A stretch of 51,762 nucleotides of DNA. Origin: CAYSCW01 sp964449165 (GTDB taxonomy: Bacteria; Acidobacteriota; Aminicenantia; Aminicenantales; Aminicenantaceae). Within the stretch, counting starts at the first letter, position 1, and the number at the start of each line of letters is the position of its first letter. Of this stretch, positions 25,053 through 33,220 are shown in pieces. A program made the position numbers and the translations under genes. Below the pieces are notes generated by a model. That model made no database searches. It had not been told where the DNA came from and saw nothing but the letters and a program-made list of their open reading frames with translations. Location: positions 1 to 51,762 of the forward strand of contig CAYVAT010000023.1 of NCBI GenBank assembly GCA_964449165.1. The letters run 5' to 3'.

Positions 25053-26660
25053 ATGTATAGATTGGAAAGCAAGGTCGACACCAAGAGCGAAGAATACAGA
25101 GAAAATTTTGAGAACATGAAGAGGCTGATATCCGAATACAAGGATAAGCTGGCCAAAATCCAGCTGGGAGGACCCGAAAAATACAGAGAGCTTCACAAGA
25201 GCAGGAAAAAGCTTTTAGTCAGGGAGAGGCTGGAGAAGCTCTTTGACAGGAACACGCCATTCTTGGAGCTTACACCCTTAGCCGCCTATGATCTATACGA
25301 TAATGAAGCTCCTTCTGCAGGTGTAGTAACTGGAATAGGAGTTATCCACGGTCGGGAAGTGCTGGTGGTGGCCAATGATGCCACAGTCAAAGGGGGAACT
25401 TACTTTCCCATGACCATAAAAAAGCATGTCCGTGCCCAAGAAGTGGCTTTGAAAAACCGCCTGCCCTGCATTTATCTTGTGGATTCTGGCGGCATATTCC
25501 TTCCCCGACAGTCCGGAACCTTTCCTGATAAGGGACATTTCGGCCGGATTTTCTACAATCAAGCCAGGCTCTCTGCTTTGGGTATTCCTCAGATATCCAT
25601 CGTCATGGGTTCCTGCACAGCAGGCGGTGCCTATGTTCCGGCCATGAGTGATGAGACAGTGATCGTTCGCAAGCAGGGAACTATCTTCATCGGAGGCCCG
25701 CCTCTGGTCAAGGCTGCCACAGGAGAGGAAGTTTCAGATGAGGATTTGGGGGGAGCCGACGTACACTGCCGCATCTCTGGAGTCTCGGATTACTATGCCC
25801 TCAATGATGAACATGCTCTGGAGATTGCCCGAAACATCGTGGAAACACTTGATCCTCCCTGCAAATTCCAGCTGGGTGTCAGCGAGCCGGAGGATCCTTA
25901 TTATGATCCTCAAGAAATCTATGGAATCGTTCCTGCGGATTTGAGGAAAACTCTCGATGTCAGAGAAATCATCGCCCGCTTGGTGGATGGAAGCCGTTTT
26001 CAGGAGTTTAAGGAGCTTTATGGTCAGAGCTTGATCTGCGGCTTTGCCCGCATTATGGGGTACCCGGTGGGAATTCTGGCCAACAACGGAGTTCTTTTTT
26101 CAGAAAGCTCACTCAAAGGAGCCCATTTTGTCACACTCTGCGCTATGCGAAAGATCCCTCTCATCTACCTTCAGAACATCACCGGATTCATCGTGGGTAA
26201 GCAGTACGAGCACGGAGGGATCGCCAAGGATGGAGCTAAACTTGTCCATGCCACAGCCAATGCGGATGTTCCAAAATTTACTTTGATCTTTGGAGGCTCT
26301 TATGGAGCTGGTAACTATGCCATGTGCGGTCGAGCCTACGAGCCGCGCTTACTTTGGATGTGGCCCAATGCGCGGATCAGTGTCATGGGTGGAGAGCAGG
26401 CTGCCAATGTGCTGGTTACTGTCAAGCTGAAAAGGCTGAAGGTGCAGGGACAGAAGCTCACCGAGAAAGAGAAGGAAGAGATGATCAAGCCAATCCTCGA
26501 AAAATACGATTATGAAGCCAGTCCCTATTTCAGCACGGCACGCCTCTGGGATGATGGCATCCTCGATCCGCTGGAAACGAGAGAGGCTCTGGCCTTGGGC
26601 ATATCCATGAGCCTCAATGCTCCCATCCCAGATTATAAAGTCGGCATTTTTAGGATGTGA
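25053..26660 (+). CDS. Methylcrotonyl-CoA carboxylase carboxyltransferase (beta) subunit
   Basis: It transfers CO2 from carboxybiotin to the acyl-CoA. Carboxyltransferase motifs match the MCC-beta form closely: VDSGGIFLPRQ, FPDKGHFGRIFYNQARLSA, MGSCTAGGAYVPAMSDE, GTIFIGGPPLVKAATGEE and DLGGADVHCR. The C-terminal half has FGGSYGAGNYAMCGRAYEPR and MGGEQAANVL. At 535 aa it is typical. These motifs favour methylcrotonyl-CoA over propionyl-CoA, as does the adjacent methylglutaconyl-CoA hydratase-like gene. TTGAGGTAAGAACC precedes the ATG. A 200-base gap separates it from the DUF35 gene and may hold a promoter. Confidence 0.87.
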   Translation: MYRLESKVDTKSEEYRENFENMKRLISEYKDKLAKIQLGGPEKYRELHKSRKKLLVRERLEKLFDRNTPFLELTPLAAYDLYDNEAPSAGVVTGIGVIHGREVLVVANDATVKGGTYFPMTIKKHVRAQEVALKNRLPCIYLVDSGGIFLPRQSGTFPDKGHFGRIFYNQARLSALGIPQISIVMGSCTAGGAYVPAMSDETVIVRKQGTIFIGGPPLVKAATGEEVSDEDLGGADVHCRISGVSDYYALNDEHALEIARNIVETLDPPCKFQLGVSEPEDPYYDPQEIYGIVPADLRKTLDVREIIARLVDGSRFQEFKELYGQSLICGFARIMGYPVGILANNGVLFSESSLKGAHFVTLCAMRKIPLIYLQNITGFIVGKQYEHGGIAKDGAKLVHATANADVPKFTLIFGGSYGAGNYAMCGRAYEPRLLWMWPNARISVMGGEQAANVLVTVKLKRLKVQGQKLTEKEKEEMIKPILEKYDYEASPYFSTARLWDDGILDPLETREALALGISMSLNAPIPDYKVGIFRM

Positions 26661-26661
26661 A

Positions 26662-27459
26662 GTGGAAAAGAAGGATTATAAGACGATTCGTTTTGAGCTC
26701 AAAGGCGAGGTTGTTCGTATCCTGTTGAATCGTCCTGATGTTCATAATGCCTTCAATGCCACAATGATTGTCGAACTGGATGATGCTTTTACAAGGATCA
26801 AAAATGATAAAAAAATCCGGGTAGTAATCATGACCGGCATGGGCAAATCTTTTTGTGCAGGGGCTGATATCAACTGGATGCGGGAGATAATCCACTATTC
26901 TTTTGAACAGAATTTGGAGGAATCCCTTCACCTGGCCGAGCTTCTCCACAAGATCTACATTTTGCCCAAACCAACGTTGGCCATGGTGAACGGAATTGCC
27001 ATCGGTGGCGGAACTGGTTTTATCTCTGCCTGTGATATAGCCATTGCGTCTGATCAAGCAAGGTTTGGCTTGAGCGAGGTCAAGATTGGACTGGTTCCGG
27101 CTGCTATATCGCCTTATGTGATCCGAAAAATAGGGGAATCCAAGGCTAGGGAATATTTCTTGACGGGAAAGAGAATATCGGCCCAGAAGGCCTGTGAGAT
27201 TGGGCTTCTTAATGAGGCAGTGCCTCCTGACCAGCTCGAAGGAAAGGTTGATGAAATCGTTTCGCTTTTTTTGACCTCTGGGCCAGAGGCCCTGGCCAAC
27301 TGCAAGAAGCTCATTCAAGAAGTTCCCAGGATGTCCTTTGAAGAGGCTAAGGAGTATACAGCCCGGATGATTGCCAATTTGAGAGTGAGTAAAGAAGGCC
27401 AGGAGGGAATGGCGGCTTTTCTGGAGAAAAGAAAACCATCTTGGACAAAAGAGAAATAG
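26662..27459 (+). CDS. Enoyl-CoA hydratase family, methylglutaconyl-CoA hydratase-like
   Basis: GTG 26662 is preferred: it follows the carboxylase stop by one base, whereas earlier in-frame starts lie inside that gene. Crotonase motifs are intact: CAGADINWMREI, NGIAIGGGTGFISACDIAIA (oxyanion hole) and FGLSEVKIGLVPAAISPYV (catalytic Glu in the SEVKIG context). The NWM and PAAISPYV words resemble AUH/LiuC enzymes. It would interconvert 3-methylglutaconyl-CoA and HMG-CoA. It lies between the two carboxylase genes, supporting a leucine or isovalerate branch. The length is 265 aa. Confidence 0.82.
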   Translation: MEKKDYKTIRFELKGEVVRILLNRPDVHNAFNATMIVELDDAFTRIKNDKKIRVVIMTGMGKSFCAGADINWMREIIHYSFEQNLEESLHLAELLHKIYILPKPTLAMVNGIAIGGGTGFISACDIAIASDQARFGLSEVKIGLVPAAISPYVIRKIGESKAREYFLTGKRISAQKACEIGLLNEAVPPDQLEGKVDEIVSLFLTSGPEALANCKKLIQEVPRMSFEEAKEYTARMIANLRVSKEGQEGMAAFLEKRKPSWTKEK

Positions 27460-28965
27460 ATGTTCGAAAAAATCCTCATTGCCAACCGCGGTGAAATCGC
27501 AGTCAGAATAATGCGTGCCTGTCAGGAAATGGGTGTTTCCACGGTCGCCGTTTATTCAGAGGCGGACCGCAAAAGCCTCCATGTCCAGGCGGCTGATGAG
27601 GCTTGGCTTATCGGGCCGCCTCCTGCTGTGGAAAGCTACCTCGATATGGAAAAGATCATAGAGGTGGCCCACCTCTGCGGAGCAGAAGCTATCCACCCTG
27701 GCTATGGCTTTCTTGCAGAGAATGCTGCATTTGCCAGACTTTGTGAAAAAGAGAAGATAATCTTCATCGGTCCCAACTCCAAGGCCCTCGAATTGGTTGG
27801 AGATAAAGTGCGTTCCCGACTGACCATGGAGAAGGCTGGTGTCCCCATCATCCCCGGAATGAAAACTATCCATAAGAAGCTTTCAGACTATGATGCGGAA
27901 GCCAGGAAGATCGGCTACCCCTTGATGATAAAAGCTTCGGCCGGAGGGGGAGGGAAAGGCATGCGGGTAGTGTGGAAGCCCAAGGATCTGAGGCCTTCCC
28001 TTGAGTCGGGCAGGAGAGAGGCCAAATCTGCCTTTGGCGATGAGTCTGTGTATCTGGAAAAGTACATCGAGGAGCCCCGGCACGTGGAATTTCAGGTTCT
28101 GGCTGATAACTATGGCAACGTGGTTCATCTTTTCGAAAGAGAATGTTCTATCCAGCGTCGGCACCAGAAGATCGTGGAGGAGAGTCCCTCACCGGCGCTA
28201 GATCAGGAATTGCGCGAGAAGATGGGGGATATGGCCAAAAAAGTGATTCAGGTCTCTGGTTATAACAATGCGGGAACAGTGGAATTTCTCCTGGATAAAG
28301 ATAAAAAGTTTTATTTTCTAGAAGTCAATGCCCGGCTGCAGGTTGAACATCCTGTAACCGAGCTTACATCGGGTGTGGATCTGGTTCACCAACAACTGTT
28401 GATTGCCGCAGGAGGGAAGCTCTCCTTTAAACAGGAAGATATTCAGCCCAGAGGGCACTCTATAGAATGCCGGATCTATGCCGAAGATCCACTCCATAAT
28501 TTTCTTCCCTCTTCAGGAAAAGTGCTTTTCTTGAAAGAGCCGCAGGGACCAGGAGTTCGTCATGACAGCGGTATTTACAGCGGCTGTGATGTGCCCATAT
28601 ATTACGATCCCATCCTGGCCAAGCTCATCGTCTGGGCTGAGGAAAGGGATTTAGCAGGCCAGAGGATGGCTAATGCTCTGGACGACTATGTTATTCTGGG
28701 AATTAAAACATCAATCGATTTTTTGAAAGAAGTCATCCGCCATCCCCAGTTTCGGGCGGGAAACATATCAACTGATTTCATCAACAAGTATTTTGGCCAA
28801 TGGAAAGGGAGGGAGAAAACAGAGGAAGATATGAAGGTGGCCTTAATGGCATCTGCATTCACTGACCTGGAGAGGACCGTTCCCGCAGCAGCGGGATTTA
28901 TCGAACACAAAAACGTCTTCTCTCCCTGGCTTAGCCTTGGCAAATGGAGGATTGGAGGGAAATAA
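27460..28965 (+). CDS. Biotin carboxylase subunit of methylcrotonyl-CoA carboxylase
   Basis: ATP-dependent carboxylation of biotin. It starts FEKILIANRGEIAVRIMRAC with no gap after the hydratase stop. ATP-grasp motifs: KASAGGGGKGMRVVW (about 163-177) and FLEVNARLQVEHPVTE (about 287-302). HPGYGFLAENAAFARLC is also standard. The protein stops at 501 aa, without the biotinyl domain that bacterial MCC alpha subunits normally carry at the C-terminus; that domain is encoded by the next gene. The start of that gene overlaps or nearly touches this stop. Confidence 0.9.
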   Translation: MFEKILIANRGEIAVRIMRACQEMGVSTVAVYSEADRKSLHVQAADEAWLIGPPPAVESYLDMEKIIEVAHLCGAEAIHPGYGFLAENAAFARLCEKEKIIFIGPNSKALELVGDKVRSRLTMEKAGVPIIPGMKTIHKKLSDYDAEARKIGYPLMIKASAGGGGKGMRVVWKPKDLRPSLESGRREAKSAFGDESVYLEKYIEEPRHVEFQVLADNYGNVVHLFERECSIQRRHQKIVEESPSPALDQELREKMGDMAKKVIQVSGYNNAGTVEFLLDKDKKFYFLEVNARLQVEHPVTELTSGVDLVHQQLLIAAGGKLSFKQEDIQPRGHSIECRIYAEDPLHNFLPSSGKVLFLKEPQGPGVRHDSGIYSGCDVPIYYDPILAKLIVWAEERDLAGQRMANALDDYVILGIKTSIDFLKEVIRHPQFRAGNISTDFINKYFGQWKGREKTEEDMKVALMASAFTDLERTVPAAAGFIEHKNVFSPWLSLGKWRIGGK

Positions 28966-28966
28966 G

Positions 28967-29470
28967 GTGGAGTTTGAGTTCTTGGTCGACGGTAAGCCTC
29001 ATAAGATATCGCTCGAGAAAAAGGAAGGCAAATACATCTTTACCCAGGGGAGTAATTCTTTTAAGGCTGATATCCACGTTATTTCTCCTCATGTGATTTC
29101 TGTTATCGTGGGAGAAAGGTCATATAAGGTTTATTTTACTCAAGATAAGGATAAAAAATATTTTTATGTTGCAGGAAATGAATATATCATCAGAGAACCC
29201 GGGGAGAGAGAAGAAAACCTGGAGAGGGGGGATGTGGGAACATCGCAAGACAAGTTGATGATCAAAGCTCCTATGCCCGGAAAAGTGATCAAAATAAATG
29301 TCAAGGAAGAAGAAAAAGTCCGGAAAAATCAAACCTTAGCCATAGTCGAAGCGATGAAGATGGAAAACGAGATCAAATCTTCCATCGAAGGCCATGTGAA
29401 GAAAGTTTTTGTCTCTGCCGGGGATTTGGTTGATTCAGAAAAACCCCTTATCGAACTCGCCCATAACTGA
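28967..29470 (+). CDS. Biotin carboxyl carrier protein of the acyl-CoA carboxylase
   Basis: GTG 28967 is chosen because GGAGGG (28954-28959) lies 7 bases before it; the in-frame TTG 10 codons earlier has no such site. The N-terminal 90 residues form a beta-rich linking domain. The C-terminal 70 residues are a biotinyl domain: APMPGKVIKI, then VEAMKMENEI with the biotinylated Lys131. It delivers carboxybiotin from the biotin carboxylase to the carboxyltransferase. It is separate rather than fused to the alpha subunit. Confidence 0.9.
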   Translation: MEFEFLVDGKPHKISLEKKEGKYIFTQGSNSFKADIHVISPHVISVIVGERSYKVYFTQDKDKKYFYVAGNEYIIREPGEREENLERGDVGTSQDKLMIKAPMPGKVIKINVKEEEKVRKNQTLAIVEAMKMENEIKSSIEGHVKKVFVSAGDLVDSEKPLIELAHN

Positions 29471-29599
29471 TAATCCATCTCTTGCATTATACTTCACCGG
29501 AAGAAACTTACCCTGCACCTATGCTATTGCTCAAATAGCTATTCCATGCAAAAATAAGATAGAGATGCAACGATTTCAGAGGAGAGAGAGTTTATAAAA

Positions 29600-30190
29600 A
29601 TGAGAATGGAAGAGCAGGAGCTCGTGCGGCGGCTGAAGCAGGGAGACGAGATGGCGTTTGCTGAGATTGTCAGAAGATACAAAGATAAAATGGTAAATTT
29701 TTTATGGCAGTTAACAGGAGATTACCAGAAGGCCGTAGAATTATCCCAGGAGACCTTCATGAGAGTTTATTTCAAAGCTCATAGGTATAAACCGATTGCT
29801 CCATTCTCTTCTTGGATTTATGCCATCGCCTCCAATTTGGCCAGAACAGAGTTGAAGAAGATGAGAAAAGTTCAAACTCTCCCTCTTGATGTTATTCAGA
29901 ATAGGATTGCTGAACCTGGCTCCTATAATAGCGAAGCCGAATCTGATGTCGCCAAGGCTATAGGGAAAGCGTTGAATTCCCTTCCTCCCCGTTACAGAAT
30001 TCCTGTTGTGCTCAAAGATTTAGAGGGTTTCTCGCAGGAAGAGATCGCTCAGATGTTGAAAAAGCCGTTGGGAACCATAAAAGCGAGAATCAGCAGGGGA
30101 AGAGGTTATTTAAAAAAAGAGTTGGAAAAATCTTCATTGAAAATACATCTTTTAGTGAGGAAAAAGGAGAAAGAGTATGGAAGAATCTAG
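29600..30190 (+). CDS. ECF-type RNA polymerase sigma factor (second unit)
   Basis: Region 2: GDEMAFAEIVRRYKDKMVNF, then AVELSQETFMRVYFKAHRYK with FSSWIYAIASNLA. Region 4: LPPRYRIPVVLKDLEGFSQEEIAQMLKKPLGTIKARISRGRG (about 127-168), with an intact helix-turn-helix. 196 aa. GGAGAGAGAG precedes the ATG at about 10 bases. It overlaps the following membrane-protein gene by 14 bases. A leader hairpin (GCTATT/AATAGC, about 29521-29538) is the only other signal upstream; no clear ECF promoter is seen. Confidence 0.92.
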   Translation: MRMEEQELVRRLKQGDEMAFAEIVRRYKDKMVNFLWQLTGDYQKAVELSQETFMRVYFKAHRYKPIAPFSSWIYAIASNLARTELKKMRKVQTLPLDVIQNRIAEPGSYNSEAESDVAKAIGKALNSLPPRYRIPVVLKDLEGFSQEEIAQMLKKPLGTIKARISRGRGYLKKELEKSSLKIHLLVRKKEKEYGRI

Positions 30191-30572
30191 TCTTCTGGAA
30201 AGACTCACAAGGGTCAAAGCTCCTCCGGATTTCGAACAGAAGGTTTTGGCCCAGCTTTCTCTGAGAAAGAGACAGCACAGAGCAAGAACTCTTCGCCTGT
30301 CCTTGGCAGGAGCCTTCGCTACCCTCTTGGTTTTGTTTATAGGGATCAATATTTTCTTCCTGCCCGGGAAGGGCCTGGTTAAACTCACAGGTTTAGAGGG
30401 AGACCTTTCATCCCCACTTTCCAGAGAGCAGCAATTGATACCAAGGGATTATATCCCTATCATGGAAGCCGTTGACTATCAAGGAGAAGTCCGAAGTGTC
30501 TCCAAGGATCCCGCAACCATTTATATACTGGAGCAAGTTTCCGATGAAACTAGTACAGAAATCCTGTATTAG
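30177..30572 (+). CDS. Small single-pass membrane protein, putative anti-sigma factor
   Basis: Residues 1-40 are charged and helical (cytoplasmic), with LERLTRVKAPPDFEQKVLAQL, a pattern seen in short zinc-less anti-sigma proteins. One membrane helix (about 42-62) and a periplasmic tail of about 65 residues follow. There is no Cys/His zinc motif. It overlaps the ECF sigma gene by 14 bases and is followed 12 bases later by the HtrA-like gene, so a role as the sigma regulator is inferred from position. AAGGAGAAAGAGT precedes the ATG. Confidence 0.6.
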   Translation: MEESSLLERLTRVKAPPDFEQKVLAQLSLRKRQHRARTLRLSLAGAFATLLVLFIGINIFFLPGKGLVKLTGLEGDLSSPLSREQQLIPRDYIPIMEAVDYQGEVRSVSKDPATIYILEQVSDETSTEILY

Positions 30573-30584
30573 GGAGGATACAAA

Positions 30585-32258
30585 ATGAACTCAAAGATTA
30601 AAATTATCTCGATTCTGGTTCTGTTTGTATTCGTTTTTTCCTTCACTCTCCATGCAGAACCTGTTCCTGGTGATAATAACAAGGATATCAAAGATATCAT
30701 CAAAGATGTTTTTCCCTCTGTGGTCAGAGTGGAGGCCCGTAACATGACCAAGAAGATGGCCACAGGAGTGGTGATCGATAAAGACGGATACATCGTAACC
30801 ACGGCGCTTGTTTCCCCTCATGAAGAGGAGATATCCGTCATCACTTCTGAAGGAGAAAGGATTAAGGCCGAATTTCTTGGACTAGATCCTGTAACTCACT
30901 TGGCTTTGATACAGGCCAGAGAAAAAGATTTGCCTCCGATCAAAAAGGGAGAAATGAAAGACCTATCTCCTGGTGGCTGGGTTGGAGTCATCAGCATTTC
31001 TCCAGAAAACACACCGGCTGTCACTCAAGGTATCGTCAGCTCTATTTCTTCTGTCTTTCCTTATAACCTTCGGCTGAATGTCTGGGTTTTTCCCGGCTCG
31101 AGCGGAAGCCCTGTGGTAGACAAGGAAGGGCGGATGGTAGGTATGCTGCGGGGGGTCTATGCGGAAGAAACGCCTGTCGTGTTTGAATTCAGAGAGAAAG
31201 AGCTGGTGGGGTCAGGTTATGCGTTTAGCCGGGCAGAAGCCCCCTCTTCAGGAATGGCCTTGGCAGTTCCAGTGACTATTCTGAATGAAGTTTGCTCAGA
31301 AATCAGGAAGAAAGGCAAGGTAGAGAGAGGTTGGTTGGGCGTTTCCATAGCAGAGAGTGAAAATGGTCAGGTAGAAGTGGTTGCTGTGGAGAAAGAGAGT
31401 CCGGCAGAAATAGCCGGACTTAAGAGAGGTGATATCATCCTCGAGTTTGATGGGAATAAGATCACCATGACGCAAATGCTGGTGAATGAGGTCAGAAAGA
31501 GGAAACCAGGGGACAATGTGGTGTTGAAGATCGATAGAAAGGGAAAAGAACAGGATGTAAAAGTGAAGCTCGGTGAATATTCCGAAAAAGATATTAAAAA
31601 GGAGCTGGAGCTGAAATTTCCACGACTCTTTCCGCCCAAAGCGCCTGAAGCTCCAGAGCCTCCTAAAGTCAAGATTCCTGAACGTCCATTTTTAGAAGTG
31701 CTGCCTCGGGGTTGGGAGAGCAGGAAATTCATCGGTGTTTATCTGGAAGAACTCAACAGTGAACTCTCAGAATTTTTTGGCGTCAAGGAGGGTATAGGCC
31801 TCTTGGTCTCCAAGGTGAGCGAGGACAGTCCTGCACAGAAAGCTGGATTACAGGTAGGCGATGTTATCGTCAAGGCAGATGGAAAACGAGTGGAGAGTGT
31901 TAAAGAATTGAGTGAGCTGATCCAGGATAAGGAGAAAGGAGACACCTTTGAAATAGAATTCCTCAGGGATAAGAAGAAAAAGACCGCTGAGGTTGAGATC
32001 GAAGAAGAAGAGAGGAGCCGATATTTTTATTTTGGCAGAAGTTATGATGATTACCAGGATATCCTGGAGGAATACAACAGGAATGTAGGGAGGCAATACG
32101 ATAGTCTGCAAAAATGGTATCAATATGATTTCAAGAAGAACATGAAGAAACTAAACGAAGATCTCAAAAAGATTTACGAAAAAGTCTCAGATAAGAGCGG
32201 GGAAGCAGTTGAAGATCTTAAAAGAATACTGAAAAAGTATAAGGGAGAGAAAGTTTAG
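30585..32258 (+). CDS. HtrA/DegP-like protein with two PDZ domains and a degenerate triad
   Basis: Signal peptide 1-24, a trypsin-like domain (about 33-235), PDZ1 (about 248-332), a Pro/Glu linker (about 350-370), PDZ2 (about 380-470) and a charged helical tail. In HtrA the catalytic His lies in the GYIVTNNHVV box; here it reads GYIVTTALVS, with Leu75 at the His position. The Asp of the TDLA motif is His105 (DPVTHLAL). The nucleophile Ser173 remains in PGSSGSPVV. Two of three triad residues are therefore absent, so proteolysis by the normal mechanism is unlikely. It may sense or bind periplasmic peptides through its PDZ domains. Third gene of the ECF unit. Confidence 0.85.
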   Translation: MNSKIKIISILVLFVFVFSFTLHAEPVPGDNNKDIKDIIKDVFPSVVRVEARNMTKKMATGVVIDKDGYIVTTALVSPHEEEISVITSEGERIKAEFLGLDPVTHLALIQAREKDLPPIKKGEMKDLSPGGWVGVISISPENTPAVTQGIVSSISSVFPYNLRLNVWVFPGSSGSPVVDKEGRMVGMLRGVYAEETPVVFEFREKELVGSGYAFSRAEAPSSGMALAVPVTILNEVCSEIRKKGKVERGWLGVSIAESENGQVEVVAVEKESPAEIAGLKRGDIILEFDGNKITMTQMLVNEVRKRKPGDNVVLKIDRKGKEQDVKVKLGEYSEKDIKKELELKFPRLFPPKAPEAPEPPKVKIPERPFLEVLPRGWESRKFIGVYLEELNSELSEFFGVKEGIGLLVSKVSEDSPAQKAGLQVGDVIVKADGKRVESVKELSELIQDKEKGDTFEIEFLRDKKKKTAEVEIEEEERSRYFYFGRSYDDYQDILEEYNRNVGRQYDSLQKWYQYDFKKNMKKLNEDLKKIYEKVSDKSGEAVEDLKRILKKYKGEKV

Positions 32259-32282
32259 ACTGTACTGGTTTCTGTTTCTCCA

Positions 32283-32326
32283 TTAAGGGAGAGGAGGGAC
32301 ATCACCTCTTCTCCCTTTAATATTTT
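32283..32326. terminator. Bidirectional terminator between the HtrA-like and TrmH-like genes
   Basis: TTAAGGGAGAGGAGG and CCTCTTCTCCCTTTAA form a stem of about 15 pairs with one mismatch and one bulge around a short ACAT-type loop. It is flanked by TATTTTT on the plus strand. It separates converging genes. Confidence 0.75.
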
Positions 32327-32333
32327 TAGGATT

Positions 32334-32933
32334 TTATTCTGATTTCGGTTTTTTGAGGCCGAGCCAGTACCGTAGGTGGGTTCCAAATTCTACAGCCGAT
32401 AGCCTGCTTTTTTTATAATAGCCTTTAGCTTTTCTTTGCTTCATGGCTTCATAGAGGATAATCCCCACCGAAACCGAGAGATTGAGGCTCTGAGCCATTC
32501 CGATCATGGGAATTTTGATCACATAATCGGATAAATCCAGAGCCTCATCGGAAATTCCCTCGGCTTCATTTCCGAAAACGATGGCCGTGGGCTTGGTATA
32601 ATCTAGAGTTGTATAAGGGACAGCACTCGCTTTGAGATGAGTGGCAACGATTTTAAAGCCTTTTTCCCTGAGCTGGTTCAAACATTCTTTGGTTGATGTG
32701 TAGTATTGAAACGCAAGCCATTTCTCAGCCCGGGTGGAAATAGCCTCGTTTATGGGGAACGAATCCCGGGAAGGTGAGATAATATCCACATAGAGGATAC
32801 CTGCCGCATCGCAGGTTCTGACCACTGCGCTGGCATTATGGATGTTTTTTACTTCTTCGAGCACAACTCTCAGATCAGGCTGTCTGAGAGAGAGGATCCT
32901 TTTAATTTTTTCTTCCCTTTCTTTTGTGGGCAT
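32334..32933 (-). CDS. SpoU-type RNA 2'-O-methyltransferase, TrmH-like
   Basis: SPOUT motifs are complete: motif 1 NIHNASAVVRTCDAAG (about 30-45), motif 2 TAIVFGNEAEGIS (about 116-128) and motif 3 IPMIGMAQSLNLSVSVGI (about 141-158). The conserved Arg, Glu and Ser/Asn residues are present. At 199 aa it matches TrmH, which methylates G18 of tRNA. The target cannot be fixed from the sequence; rRNA-specific SpoU relatives are the alternative. The ATG at 32933 is near a weak ribosome site. Confidence 0.85.
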   Translation of the reverse strand: MPTKEREEKIKRILSLRQPDLRVVLEEVKNIHNASAVVRTCDAAGILYVDIISPSRDSFPINEAISTRAEKWLAFQYYTSTKECLNQLREKGFKIVATHLKASAVPYTTLDYTKPTAIVFGNEAEGISDEALDLSDYVIKIPMIGMAQSLNLSVSVGIILYEAMKQRKAKGYYKKSRLSAVEFGTHLRYWLGLKKPKSE

Positions 32934-32994
32934 GGAAAAAATATAGCAAAGAGGACTTTAAAAGGCAAAACCTGCAGTGATCTTTCTTCGACGC

Positions 32995-33065
32995 GGCGGT
33001 TCCTGTCCATCCTTGCCAAGACCCTCCCACCCGCCACTATAGGCTTCGGATGGACAGGAACCGCC
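32995..33065. repeat. 18-base inverted repeat ending at an assembly gap
   Basis: GGCGGTTCCTGTCCATCC (32995-33012) is repeated inverted as GGATGGACAGGAACCGCC (33048-33065), a perfect 18-base match around a 35-base centre. The right arm stops at the first N. CCCGCCACT occurs inside the loop and again after the gap near 33094, so a larger repeat element is likely. Confidence 0.7.
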
Positions 33066-33075
33066 NNNNNNNNNN
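33066..33075. other. Assembly gap (10 N)
   Basis: Ten unknown bases immediately after an inverted-repeat arm. No gene crosses it; open frames through the N are artefacts. GGGTTGGTTCTACATCAACCC, a small foldback, follows at 33079-33099. Confidence 0.95.
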
Positions 33076-33220
33076 TTTGGGTTGGTTCTACATCAACCCG
33101 CCACTCCACTACCTAAAAGAACGAAAGTCTTCACTCCTTCCGGTTTTAAGAGTGTGTCTAGTAAGGAGTGGGGGAGGGAGATTGCCAGTAAGAGCTATAT
33201 GCACTTTTTCATGACCAGAA

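Noticed and set aside
26650..27318. 222-codon minus-strand frame
   Set aside because: Shadow of the enoyl-CoA hydratase gene; no ribosome site or recognised domain.
32838..33116. Frames crossing the 10-N gap
   Set aside because: They contain unknown residues and follow an inverted repeat; no family match.
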